64,000 bases of DNA from Natronobiforma cellulositropha (GTDB taxonomy: Archaea > Halobacteriota > Halobacteria > Halobacteriales > Natrialbaceae): positions 114,855 to 178,854 of the forward strand of contig NZ_JANZXN010000030.1 in NCBI RefSeq assembly GCF_025629245.1, read 5' to 3'. The position numbers and the translations under genes were made by a program. Shown here piece after piece: positions 41,656-50,840 of the stretch (within the stretch, counting starts at the first letter, position 1; every line of letters starts with the position of its first letter). Under the pieces are notes generated by a model. That model was not told where the DNA came from. It saw only the letters and a list, made by a program, of their open reading frames with translations, and made no database searches.

Positions 41656-42609
41656 ATGGCGCAGAACCCCCGGATTACCGAGCAGGACTGTCACTCGAAC
41701 GCTGACACGAGCGCTCGGCTAACCCGCCGCTCGTACGTGAGATCACTGGCTGCAGCCGCGACCGTCGCGACCAGCGGCGCACTCGTCGGCACGGCAGCGG
41801 CCGACGACGGCTACGACGTGATCACGGTCTCGAGCGGCGAGGATCGCACCATCCACGTCGAAGACGGCGAGACCTTCGAGAACGTCCTGATCGACTGTAC
41901 CGCACCCAACGCACGGGTGACGATCGCAGCCCACGCAACCGACTGGACGATCAGAAACGTCGCCGTCCACGGCGAACTCGACGTCGGCCGGCCGGCGACC
42001 GTCTTCGGCATCTCCGACCGCGAGGGCGGGACGAGTACCTTCGAGAACGTCTACCTCGGCGACGGCAGCACGAACGCCGGTAACGCGACCGCCGAGACCG
42101 GCATCTGGGTCAGTCCAGAGCACTCCGGCCACATCGACATGCGGCACGTGAACGTCCAGGGGTTCCCCGACAACGGCGTCTACGCCTCCGCCCCCGGCGG
42201 TGGCGCGGGCGGCACGATCCACATCGACGAGTGTTTCGCCGCCAACAACTACGTGGCGAACTTCCGCATCGGCTCTGAAGGGTCGAAGGTCACCAACTCG
42301 AGCGTCCTCGTCGACGGCGATGGCTACGACGGCCGCGGTATCTGGGTCTGGGCACCCGGTCCCTGTGAGATCGAGAACTGCCAGCTCGAGCTGAACGGCG
42401 CGAACTTCTCGATCGACGCGGGAGCGGCCAGCGGCGGGTCGACGGCGGTCGTCTCGGCGACGGAGTACGACACCGGTTTCAACGGCGGCATCGGCGAGTC
42501 CCACGGCGCGACCGCCCAGCTAGACGGTGACTGCGGGACCGCACCCTCCGCAGAGATTCCGGACGGCGTGCCGACGAGCGCCGAGGCAGCAGCGAGCGGC
42601 GACCACTGA
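41656..42609 (+). CDS. Tat-secreted beta-helix surface protein, paralogue 1
   Basis: 317 residues from ATG 41656. Tat signal LTRRSYVRSLAAAATVATSG with cleavage probably after GTAAADD. The mature part has regular, Gly/Asn/Asp-rich strands (TFENVLIDCTAP, DWTIRNVAVHG, FENVYLGDG, ISVSPEHSGHIDMRHVNVQG-like segments) of a right-handed parallel beta-helix. It lacks the C-terminal module of paralogues 2, 3 and 5. Role inferred as envelope or polysaccharide binding or cleavage, unproven. The gene lies between the GNAT and a convergent deacetylase. Confidence 0.8.
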   Translation: MAQNPRITEQDCHSNADTSARLTRRSYVRSLAAAATVATSGALVGTAAADDGYDVITVSSGEDRTIHVEDGETFENVLIDCTAPNARVTIAAHATDWTIRNVAVHGELDVGRPATVFGISDREGGTSTFENVYLGDGSTNAGNATAETGIWVSPEHSGHIDMRHVNVQGFPDNGVYASAPGGGAGGTIHIDECFAANNYVANFRIGSEGSKVTNSSVLVDGDGYDGRGIWVWAPGPCEIENCQLELNGANFSIDAGAASGGSTAVVSATEYDTGFNGGIGESHGATAQLDGDCGTAPSAEIPDGVPTSAEAAASGDH

Positions 42610-42700
42610 ATTTTAGCTCGCACGCACGTGCGCACACACCCCGCTGACGACGACCCCTCCCCCATCCGTGCGGAGACGATTTTTCGAGAAGGCGGTACCG

Positions 42701-42740
42701 AGATGGCGCTAGCGCACGCTTCGGTTCGCTAGCGCCATCT
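42701..42740. terminator. 14-bp perfect hairpin between convergent genes
   Basis: AGATGGCGCTAGCG (42701-42714) and its reverse complement (42727-42740) enclose a 12-nt loop. The deacetylase stop codon (42729-42731) lies inside the stem, so the hairpin encodes the enzyme's last residues. It is suited to act as a bidirectional terminator or mRNA stabiliser. Confidence 0.6.
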
Positions 42741-43586
42741 GATCGTGGCACCGGCGAGTTGCCGGGAGACAGCGACCGAGCGCGCGAGCGTCTGCGTAAC
42801 GTCCGCCCCGATGGATCCGGACTGTTGTGTGGCCTGGTGGACGGGACCGACGGCGCGTTTCCCCGCCTCCGCGGCGACGTCCCAGGCGACACGCTCTACG
42901 AACTCCGGACCGGTGCGTGACCAGCGCCCGGGGTGAGCCAGCACGTAGAGTTTGTCACACGCGCCCGACTCGAGCAGCGAGACGAGGTCGGCGGTCGTCT
43001 CGACGAGTCCGAAGCCCGGTTCGACGAGTCCCCAGCGACGGCCGGTATCGGAGCAGTAGGAGGGCAGCGTCGGATCCTCGTCGTCCTTCTCGACCGAGAG
43101 GTAGGCCTCGCCGAGGAGGTCGAACGACTCGGGCGGACGCTCCTCGTCCCACATGTCGAGGTTGCGGTGCGGTGAGAGCGGACTGCCGTGGGAGCACGCC
43201 GTCTCGATCGTTGCGTGGCGTCGGAACGCCTCGAGCGTCCGTTCGAAGCGCTCGTAGGCGAGGTCGACGTCGCCGTTCGCGCGGGCGAGTTCCTCGTAGT
43301 GGTAGCCGACCTCGTGGCCGAACCCTTCGAACGCCCCGACGAGGTCGGGGTCGAACGTCGAGGTCCGGAAGTAGTACGTCGAAGAGACGTCGTAGCGTGC
43401 CTCGAGCTGGGCCATCGAGTAGGCGATGTCGAGTTTTCGGTCCACGTCGTGGCGCAACAGCACGAACCGCTCCGGTGGCTCGTCGCGCTGGAGGTACGAC
43501 GCGACGGTGAGAACCTCGAAATCGTTCTCGGTCGCCGCCTGCAGGAAGCGCTCGTACGCATCGAACGTAAAGTCACGCACGTTCAT
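42729..43586 (-). CDS. Polysaccharide deacetylase-like protein
   Basis: 285 residues from ATG 43586 (MNVRDFTFDAYERFLQAA). NodB-type fold: ERFVLLRHDVDRKLDIAY (acidic residues at the first motif), HEVGYHYEELARANGD (histidines), TACSHGSPLSPHRNLDM and FYVLAHPGRW-like KLYVLAHPGRWSRTGPEF. No signal peptide. The frequent neighbourhood of this type in archaeal glycan loci fits. A TATA-like TAGTAAAT (minus strand, 43618-43611) begins 32 nt before the ATG. Confidence 0.85.
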   Translation of the reverse strand: MNVRDFTFDAYERFLQAATENDFEVLTVASYLQRDEPPERFVLLRHDVDRKLDIAYSMAQLEARYDVSSTYYFRTSTFDPDLVGAFEGFGHEVGYHYEELARANGDVDLAYERFERTLEAFRRHATIETACSHGSPLSPHRNLDMWDEERPPESFDLLGEAYLSVEKDDEDPTLPSYCSDTGRRWGLVEPGFGLVETTADLVSLLESGACDKLYVLAHPGRWSRTGPEFVERVAWDVAAEAGKRAVGPVHQATQQSGSIGADVTQTLARSVAVSRQLAGATIRWR

Positions 43587-43850
43587 ACGGGAACGATTGA
43601 GTCTCTCGGTATTTACTATCACCACGTTACCAATAGGTCCGAACACGGTACCAATCACGTAACAACTGCACGAAATTTCGATGGCAGCGAGTGACGACGG
43701 TATGCCGTGACTGGGACGGGCGCCCTCGAACCGTCGTCGGTTCGGCAGCGGTCACCGCCTCGACCGGCACTCTGAAGGACGACGAGTGCGTGTGGATATT
43801 ACCGTTGGAACGCTCCCACTACCATTACGAGTGCGAACTGTATCCGCTAC

Positions 43851-43859
43851 ATAACAATC
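43851..43859 (+). promoter_or_regulatory. ATAACAATC box before the lipoprotein deacetylase
   Basis: ATAACAATC starts 38 nt before the ATG at 43889; the last bases differ from the other sites. Confidence 0.45.
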
Positions 43860-43888
43860 ACCCACTCGAGATTCTCATCAATCGCACA

Positions 43889-45100
43889 ATGAGACGACGT
43901 ACATATCTCCTCGCGACGGCTGCTGCCGCCCTCGCGGGATGTATGAGTTCCAGTGACGAGGAGCCAAACGAGGAACCCGAGGAGGAAAACACGAACGAAC
44001 CGGAAGCGGAGGTAGTACGGCCGGGAACGTTCGATTCGTTCGACGACCTCTCGGCGTGGAACGTAACCTACGGCTCGATCAGTGCCGACGAACAGCGTTC
44101 GTACGTCGGTGACCAGTCGGCGTTCCTCGAGATCGGTGCCGCGAGAGGCTCCAGTGATCCGCAGGTCAACGTCTCGCGTACGTTCGACACCCCGAAAGAC
44201 CTCACGGAGGTCGTCCCGGGTCTCGCCCTCACCGCCGAACGGATGGTCAATCCGGTGATCCGGGTCTACGACTCGGCGGGAGACCGAATCGACTTCCGAC
44301 GGGGCGTCACCGGCGGTCTGCCGTTCATGCGCTACAACTACGGCGTCAGCCAAGTCGACGGAAATCCCGACATGAGTGACGTCAGAGAGATAGAACTCAT
44401 CTTTTGGGACGAGAGTGGCGAGCGGGATTTCTGGGTCGACGACCTCCACATGGTGCCACGGCCCGACACCGGGAAGGTGATGCTCCAGTTCGACGACGGC
44501 CACGACACCGACTACACCCGCGGACTGCCGCTGCTCGAGGAGTACGGCTACGAGGCAGCCTCGTTTATCAACCCCGGCCGCGTCGGCAACCGCGACCGGC
44601 TCGACGCCGAACAGGTCGACGCCCTCCACGAGGCAGGCTGGACGATTGGGAACCACTCACACACTCACCCGTACCTCTCGGAGCTGGAGCCAGCACACCA
44701 GGAAATCGAGATTCGAAACGGCAAGCAGTGGCTCGAGGACCACGGCTACGACGAGGGTGCGCGCTACTTCGCCTACCCCTTCGGCGACTACGACGCCGTG
44801 ACGGTCGACCTCGTCGAGAAGTACCACGACCTCGGCTTCGCCGGCGGCCAGCCCGTCCAGGGCTACAACGCGAACCCGCTCATGTGTACGCGCATCGGCG
44901 ACCCCTCCGCCGAGCGTGCCCGGACGATGCTCGACCGGACGGCGGAGATGCGCGGCATCACCTGCCTGTTCTACCACCGACTCGAGGGCCAGCGCTACGA
45001 GGACTTCGAGACCACCCTCGAACACCTCCACGAACTCGAGTCGGCCGGCGAGATCGACCTCATCTTGCCGAGCGACCTCGAAGACGACCTCCAGCTCTGA
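43889..45100 (+). CDS. Tat-lipoprotein polysaccharide deacetylase
   Basis: 403 residues from ATG 43889. A twin-arginine lipoprotein signal: RRRTYLLATAAAALAGC, lipobox LAGC with Cys at the cleavage site, then an acidic linker. Residues about 45-190 form a beta-rich carbohydrate-binding-like domain (FDSFDDLSAWNVTYGSISAD..). The NodB domain follows: VMLQFDDGHDTDYTRG (DD), WTIGNHSHTHPYLSEL (HxxxH), FAYPFGDYDAVTVDLV and CLFYHRLEG. It would remove N- or O-acetyl groups from surface polysaccharide outside the cell. Start chosen by the promoter and lipobox. Confidence 0.9.
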   Translation: MRRRTYLLATAAAALAGCMSSSDEEPNEEPEEENTNEPEAEVVRPGTFDSFDDLSAWNVTYGSISADEQRSYVGDQSAFLEIGAARGSSDPQVNVSRTFDTPKDLTEVVPGLALTAERMVNPVIRVYDSAGDRIDFRRGVTGGLPFMRYNYGVSQVDGNPDMSDVREIELIFWDESGERDFWVDDLHMVPRPDTGKVMLQFDDGHDTDYTRGLPLLEEYGYEAASFINPGRVGNRDRLDAEQVDALHEAGWTIGNHSHTHPYLSELEPAHQEIEIRNGKQWLEDHGYDEGARYFAYPFGDYDAVTVDLVEKYHDLGFAGGQPVQGYNANPLMCTRIGDPSAERARTMLDRTAEMRGITCLFYHRLEGQRYEDFETTLEHLHELESAGEIDLILPSDLEDDLQL

Positions 45101-45318
45101 CCGGGTGCAGATCGCATCCGTGAACGTGGACTTTTTATCGGCCGTCGTCGGTGACGGCGGTGTTCGAACGAGAAACGACGAGGAGTCGCCGTCGACGCGA
45201 GCGTGTCGGGCGATGGCACCGAGGTACGTGACAGCTACCGATACACTAACGAGATCGTAACTCAACGCGAGAGAAGTAGCAGGACCAAAACTAATGGGGC
45301 AAGCGGCGACTCCCGACT

Positions 45319-46488
45319 ATGGTCGTACGAACGGCAGTTATCGGCGCGGGAACGGTCTCTCGCACGCATCTCGCAGGGGTATCGAAGAATCCACGCATGG
45401 AACTCGTCGCGGTGTGTGACTTAGACGAAGAGGCGGCCATGAGCATGGCTCGCGAGTTCGGCACGCGCGCAGAGACCGACTTCTCGTCGCTCCTCGACGG
45501 CTCGGTCGACTGCATCCACCTCTGTACGCCGGTCCAGACCCACTTCGACCTGGCCCGCCAGGCCATCGAAGCGGGCGTCGCCATCGTCATCGAGAAACCG
45601 GCGACGGTGACGGCCGAAGAGATCGCCGAGATCGACGAACTCGCGACGGAACACGACGTCCCGGCGACGGTGATCCACAACCACCTCTTCGATCCCGCCG
45701 TCAGGAAGGCCCGGCGGATGATCGATCGCGGCGAGATCGGCCAGCTAATCGGCGTCGACGTGATCTACGCCGGGCTGACGCCGCCGGACATGGAGAACCG
45801 TGGCTCGTGGGTGTTCGACCTCCCCGGCGGCGAGTTCGAAGAGGGGCTTCCCCACCCGATCTACTCCGTCCTCGGCGTCGGCGGCTTCCCCGAAGACATC
45901 GAGGCAGTCAGCGCCCACACCTCGCTCTCTCGAACCTACGACGGCGGCTTCAGCTACGACCAGGCCCAGATTCAGTACGTCGCCGAGAACGGCGCGCTGT
46001 GTACCGTCAAGATGCTGTCGGGGACGAAGCCCCAGCGGCTACACGTCATCAACGGCACCGAACGGTCGATCGTCGTCGACGAGATCAACCAGTCGGTCTC
46101 GGTCACCGACGAAGACTACACCGCCTCGACGCTCGCGCGCTCGAAGAAGGCACTCGACGTCTCGCTCGACCAGTTCACGAGTTCGCTCGAGAACGCCAAA
46201 CTCGTCGCGGCCACCCAGTTCGACGACAGTTGGGAGAACGAGGTCGCGCTGAACTCCCACTACGTCATCTTCGACCGGTTCGCGAAAGCCATCGAGTACG
46301 GCACCGAGATTCCCGTCCCACTCGAGCAATCGACCTGGACGATCCGACTCATGGAGGCGGTCCGCGACGCCGCGACCGAGAGCACCGACCTCGGGACCGA
46401 CGACGAACGCGCCTTCGAGACCGAAGCCGACGCCGAGACGGACCTCGAGGAAGTCGAACGCGCGGCCGAGACCGAACTCGAGAGCTAG
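45319..46488 (+). CDS. Gfo/Idh/MocA oxidoreductase
   Basis: 389 residues. Rossmann VIGAGTVSRTHLAGVSKNPR, IEKPATVTAEEI (EKP motif), NHLFDPAVRKARRMIDRGEIG, and the catalytic region GEFEEGLPHPIYSVLG. NAD(P)-dependent oxidation or reduction of a sugar or nucleotide sugar; substrate unknown. Not the WbpB-like gene of the operon. The C-terminus is acidic (ETEADAETDLEEVERAAETELES). TATA-like AAAACTAATG lies about 32 nt before the ATG; 45 nt to the flippase suggests an operon. Confidence 0.88.
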   Translation: MVVRTAVIGAGTVSRTHLAGVSKNPRMELVAVCDLDEEAAMSMAREFGTRAETDFSSLLDGSVDCIHLCTPVQTHFDLARQAIEAGVAIVIEKPATVTAEEIAEIDELATEHDVPATVIHNHLFDPAVRKARRMIDRGEIGQLIGVDVIYAGLTPPDMENRGSWVFDLPGGEFEEGLPHPIYSVLGVGGFPEDIEAVSAHTSLSRTYDGGFSYDQAQIQYVAENGALCTVKMLSGTKPQRLHVINGTERSIVVDEINQSVSVTDEDYTASTLARSKKALDVSLDQFTSSLENAKLVAATQFDDSWENEVALNSHYVIFDRFAKAIEYGTEIPVPLEQSTWTIRLMEAVRDAATESTDLGTDDERAFETEADAETDLEEVERAAETELES

Positions 46489-46533
46489 ACGAGACGCTCG
46501 AGACGAACCGACGAGCGTCGACGATCCAGATTT

Positions 46534-47997
46534 ATGTCACTATCAGAACGGATAGCACGCGGCGTCAAGGCGACGTTCGGCGCGGAGATGGTTCACCTGG
46601 CGGCCCAGGCGGGGATCATCCTCGTCCTCACCAGGGTGTTCCTCTCGCCCGACGAGTACGGACTGGTCTTTCTCGCCGTCGCCGTCTTCGCCGTCGCCGG
46701 CCTGTTCGCCTCACTCGGCATTCCGAAGTCGACGGCGAAGTTCATCGCCGAGTACCGCGAACGCGACGAGACACAGCTCCGACACGTACTCAGGGTCTCC
46801 GGGACCTACAACGCCCTGATCGCGGGCATCGTCTGCCTCGCACTGTTCGCACTCTCCGGACCCATCGCCGCGTTCTACGGCGAACCGGCGCTCGAGCCCC
46901 TGCTCGTCGTCGGCGTCGGCTACGTCCTCGCGCACGTCACCCAGTCGTACCTGACCATCGTCTTCCAGGGGTTCGGGCGGGTGTCGCTGAGTGCAGCGGT
47001 GAAAGCCACCTCCCACGCCGCCCAGTTCGGAAGTGTCGTCCTGCTGATGCTCGCGGGCTACGGGCCGGTCGGCGTCATCGGTGGCTTCGTCGCGGGCTAC
47101 ACCCTCGGCGCGCTCCTCGGTCTCGTACTCCTGGCACGACTCGTCCGTGAGTGTCCGACGCCGGAGACCGTCGAGGAGGGACTCACCCGGCGCATCCTCG
47201 AGTACAGCGTCCCCCTGACCGCCTCGCAGGGGGCGAACGTCCTCTACAAGCGCGTCGATACGCTGATGGTCGGCTTCTTCCTGAGTCCGCTCGCGGTCGG
47301 CTTCTACGAACTCGCCAAACAGGTCTCGACGTTCGTCATCGCTCCGGCCGACTCGCTCGGGTTTACGGTCGCACCGACGTTCGGCGAACACAAATCCGGC
47401 TCGCAGATCGAGCGCGCCTCGCGCGTGTACGAACAGTCGTTCGAGTACATCACGCTGCTCTACCTGCCGGCCGTCGCGGGCGTCGTTCTCCTCGCCGGGC
47501 CGGGCATCGAGTTCGTCTTCGGTGAGAGCTACCTGGGAGCGGTGCCCGTCCTCCAGGTGTTCGCCGCGTTCGTCCTCTTCCAGGCGATCGACAAGATCAC
47601 CAACGACAGCCTCGACTACCTCGGGCGGGCGACCGAGCGCGCCATCGGCAAGGGCGTCACTGGCACGCTCAACTTCCTGCTGAACCTCGTGCTCATCCCC
47701 ACCATCGGCGTCGTCGGCGCGGCGCTCTCGACGGCGGTCTGTTTCGGACTCATGGTCGGGTACAACCTCTACCTCATCGACCAGGAACTCGAGTTACGGC
47801 GGCTTCGACTCCTCCGGTCGGTGCTCGTCACCGGAGCGATCACCGGCGCGATGGCGCTCACGATTCTGGCGCTGACCCCGTACGTCACCGGTCCGCTCAG
47901 CCTGTTCGGCGTGATCGCCGTCGGGATCGCCGTCTGGGGCGGGGCCTCCATCGCGAGCGGACAGATCGACGTGCGAGCGGTGCGGGCGCACATCTGA
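46534..47997 (+). CDS. Polysaccharide/oligosaccharide flippase (Wzx/AglR-like)
   Basis: 487 residues with about 14 hydrophobic segments, MATE/MOP-superfamily polysaccharide-transporter type. MSLSERIARGVKATFGAEMVHLAAQAGIILVLTRVF (residues 1-36) and ANVLYKRVDTLMVGFFLSPLAVGFYELAKQVS are characteristic. It would move a lipid-linked glycan across the membrane for S-layer glycosylation or capsule assembly. It follows the Gfo/Idh/MocA gene. This is the last biosynthetic gene of the island; Tat beta-helix genes follow. Confidence 0.9.
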   Translation: MSLSERIARGVKATFGAEMVHLAAQAGIILVLTRVFLSPDEYGLVFLAVAVFAVAGLFASLGIPKSTAKFIAEYRERDETQLRHVLRVSGTYNALIAGIVCLALFALSGPIAAFYGEPALEPLLVVGVGYVLAHVTQSYLTIVFQGFGRVSLSAAVKATSHAAQFGSVVLLMLAGYGPVGVIGGFVAGYTLGALLGLVLLARLVRECPTPETVEEGLTRRILEYSVPLTASQGANVLYKRVDTLMVGFFLSPLAVGFYELAKQVSTFVIAPADSLGFTVAPTFGEHKSGSQIERASRVYEQSFEYITLLYLPAVAGVVLLAGPGIEFVFGESYLGAVPVLQVFAAFVLFQAIDKITNDSLDYLGRATERAIGKGVTGTLNFLLNLVLIPTIGVVGAALSTAVCFGLMVGYNLYLIDQELELRRLRLLRSVLVTGAITGAMALTILALTPYVTGPLSLFGVIAVGIAVWGGASIASGQIDVRAVRAHI

Positions 47998-48316
47998 GAT
48001 CGATCACGCCAGCGACCGGTTCCGAACCCGAACTGTCCGTGGACGAGTCTGGTGCGAACACTCACGCCCACTGGCGGGTATTCGATCAAATTCGGCACAC
48101 AAATCGGCCGGAGAGTCCGTAAAACGAACCAGACATCTGGCGTGAGAGAAGTAAGCGACGATTGAATCGCTATCCGGCGCCGACCTCGCTATAAGGAATC
48201 GAGAATAAACAGTCATAGTTTACTGAATGTTTTAGAAGATAATTGTGAATGTCGCTAAATTTTATCGATCTGAGGGCAGAAAGGTTTAAGATGTTATCTA
48301 CATGTTACCCGAATGC
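47998..48316 (+). promoter_or_regulatory. Intergenic region with promoter of Tat beta-helix gene 2
   Basis: 319 bp, no gene. A short inverted repeat CCAGA-ca-TCTGG (48129-48140) is followed by AT-rich DNA. GAAAGGTTTAAG at 48279-48290 is the BRE/TATA; TTTAAG starts 32 nt before ATG 48317. Confidence 0.65.
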
Positions 48317-50464
48317 ATGGCACGCGAACTTGCGGAGACGGAGGAAGCGGAACCGAGTACAGTTGGCGGTACGGGAGGCGACACGGACGGTAATGATGGA
48401 TTACTCCACCGGCGGGAGTATCTCAGGCTCGCGAGCGTCGCGAGTGTGAGCGCGGCGAGTCTCGGTGTGGCCGGCACGGCGGCGGCCGACGACGACTTCC
48501 GGGTGATCAGGGTCCCTGCGGGCCAGCGCCGAGTCATCCACGTCGAGAACAACGAGACCTTCGAGAACGTCATCTTCGACCAGACGGCACGTGGCGCGTC
48601 GGCCTCGCTCGTCGCCCACGGCACCAACTGGACGGTCAGAAACGTCGCCTGGCGCGGTGAGTTCTCCCACCGGAGTCGGGCGTTCACCTGCTCCGACCGC
48701 GGCGGAAACACCTCGTACGTCGAGAACGTCTACATCGGTGACGGCGTCCAGGGCGGCGTCGGCCAGCGTCGCCACCCACAGATGGGCATCTGGGTCGCCC
48801 CCGAACACTCCGGACACATCGAGTTCGACGGCGTCTACGTCGAGGGCGCACACGACAACGGCTTCTACGCCTCCGCACCGGGGACGAACAGCAACGGCCG
48901 CCGGGGAACCGTCCACTTCAAGAACTGCTACGCGAAGGACAACTGGGTCTCACACTTCCGTCTCGCAGGCGGTGTCGTCGAGAACTGTGTCGCCGTCAAC
49001 TCCTCGCGCGGACGCAACGGCCGCTGTATCTGGGTCTGGCCGACGCGCGGCGGTCTCGACGTGACGATCAGGAACTGTCACTTCATCAGCGGCAGTTACG
49101 CCCACGGCTACGACTTCGGCCGGAGCGGCGGAACGACGCGTGCGACCGTCATCGACAGCCACTACGCGCCGCGAAATTCGACGCGCTTCCAGGGGAACGT
49201 CCAGCTAGACGAACGCAACGTCGGCCACAACCCGCGCGACTTCGTCCCCGAGGGCTGTCCCGACTCCGTCGACGCCGTCGTCGAGAACGCCGGAAGCGAG
49301 ACGCCCGGCGAGCCCCGAGGAGACCCCTCGGAGTACCGCGAGCACACCCTGCTCGTCCGCGGCGACCACCAGGGCAGAAACTGGGAACCCACCCACTACA
49401 GCTTCGAGGTCGACGGCGAACTCGAGGCCTCGACCTACGACGGAGCCACCATCGACCCGCAGCTGAGCCTCAGCGACGGCCGCGTCGAGAACACCCTCGC
49501 CAACTGGAAAGACGCCTACGCCTTTGACGGCGAGTTGCGCTCGCTCGAGGTCGACGGTCCCGCCTACGTCTACCTCGACGGCGAACGGGTCGACCCCGCC
49601 GAGTTCGGCGACGGGGACGAAGGTGAAGACGAGAACGAACACGAAGACGAAGGCGGCGACGAGGAGACCCACGCACTCGAGAACGTCATCCTCATCGACG
49701 GCGACGAGAGCGGCGTCACCCGCTACGAGTTCGTCGTCAGTGGCGACGTCGAGAAGTCGACCTACCAGGGAGCCTCCATCGACGACGAGGACGTGATCGA
49801 AGACGACCGCGTCCACGGCGTCGTCGCCAACTGGAAGGACGCCTTCCGCTTCGGCGGCGATCTCGAGGAACTCACCGTCGACGGTCCCGCGACGGTCTAC
49901 GTCAACGACGAGGTCGTCGAGCCGAGCGAGTTCGGTGACGACCTCCCCCACACCCTCGAAGTCGTCGGCCGCAGCCACCCCTCGAGCTTCCAGATTTCGA
50001 TCGACGGCTCGGTCGAACTCGAGGCGGGCGACCCGAACGAGGAAGTGACGACGATCACCGACGGCGTGATCGAGAGCACGGTCGACGACGACAGCCTCCG
50101 CTTCGCCTTCTCGGGGACGCTCACCGACGTGACGTTCGTCGACAGCGAGGCCGACATCTACGTCAACGGCGAGCGGATCGACCCCTACGAGTACGGCGAC
50201 CAGTTACTCCTGCCGCACGCCATCGTCATCGACGGCACCGAGGCCGACGGCCCGAGCACCTACTCGTTCACCGTCGACGGCGAGGTACTGAAATCCGAGC
50301 ACATGGGTGCCTCTATCGACCCCGGTGACGTGATCGAGGGAACCGCCGTCCGCGGTGGCGTCGCCAACTGGCTCGACGCCTTCTGGTTCAGCGGCGACAT
50401 CACCGACTTCAAACTCCTCGGCGACGCGAAGGTCCACGTCGAGTACAACGCGCGCGACCAGTAG
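48317..50464 (+). CDS. Tat-secreted beta-helix protein with four C-terminal modules, paralogue 2
   Basis: 715 residues from ATG 48317 (MARELAETEEAEPST). Tat signal LHRREYLRLASVASVSAASL; cleavage probably near TAAADD. Residues about 60-320 are the beta-helix (ETFENVIFDQTARGASASLV, GTNWTVRNVAWRGEFSH, YAHGYDFG, DFVPEGCPDSVDAV). Then come modules at about 337, 453, 543 and 630, each ~85 residues, with VANWKDAF, SLEVDGPAYVYLDGER and YDGATIDP-like blocks, linked by acidic loops. A start 5 codons upstream (48302) is less likely because paralogues begin MAREP. An exported, probably cell-surface or polysaccharide-binding protein. Confidence 0.8.
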   Translation: MARELAETEEAEPSTVGGTGGDTDGNDGLLHRREYLRLASVASVSAASLGVAGTAAADDDFRVIRVPAGQRRVIHVENNETFENVIFDQTARGASASLVAHGTNWTVRNVAWRGEFSHRSRAFTCSDRGGNTSYVENVYIGDGVQGGVGQRRHPQMGIWVAPEHSGHIEFDGVYVEGAHDNGFYASAPGTNSNGRRGTVHFKNCYAKDNWVSHFRLAGGVVENCVAVNSSRGRNGRCIWVWPTRGGLDVTIRNCHFISGSYAHGYDFGRSGGTTRATVIDSHYAPRNSTRFQGNVQLDERNVGHNPRDFVPEGCPDSVDAVVENAGSETPGEPRGDPSEYREHTLLVRGDHQGRNWEPTHYSFEVDGELEASTYDGATIDPQLSLSDGRVENTLANWKDAYAFDGELRSLEVDGPAYVYLDGERVDPAEFGDGDEGEDENEHEDEGGDEETHALENVILIDGDESGVTRYEFVVSGDVEKSTYQGASIDDEDVIEDDRVHGVVANWKDAFRFGGDLEELTVDGPATVYVNDEVVEPSEFGDDLPHTLEVVGRSHPSSFQISIDGSVELEAGDPNEEVTTITDGVIESTVDDDSLRFAFSGTLTDVTFVDSEADIYVNGERIDPYEYGDQLLLPHAIVIDGTEADGPSTYSFTVDGEVLKSEHMGASIDPGDVIEGTAVRGGVANWLDAFWFSGDITDFKLLGDAKVHVEYNARDQ

Positions 50465-50840
50465 CGCCGCGTTCGGTAGCGAGTCCCCCGCTGACGGTCG
50501 GTAGAACGCGGTATTTCTGGTCCTCCACAGACACGCCCTCGCCGACGAACGGGGCGAGATGCGACGGTGTGGTTTTCTGTAACAGGTATCGTTCGGCGCC
50601 CACGAGAGCGACAGCTGACGCCGAGCGTTCGGCGACCGATACCGACCAGGCAGACTCGAGCCGGCTCTCCTGGCGGTAAGATTCTCTTACCGCTCGCGAG
50701 TCGTGAGAGTTCGTATAAGAAGTAATGACTGTTTTCCACTCATTTTTTAACATAATATCCCCGAATCTGTGAGACTCTGTAAAATTAACCCATAATTCGG
50801 GCGGAAAGTTTATACAGGAATAATTGAATTACACGATTGC
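50465..50840 (+). promoter_or_regulatory. Intergenic region with promoter of Tat beta-helix gene 3
   Basis: 376 bp, no gene. An inverted repeat CCCGAAT (50760-50766) / ATTCGGG (50795-50801) brackets 28 nt. Immediately after comes GGAAAGTTTATACAGG (50803-50818), whose TTTATA starts 32 nt before ATG 50841. Confidence 0.65.
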
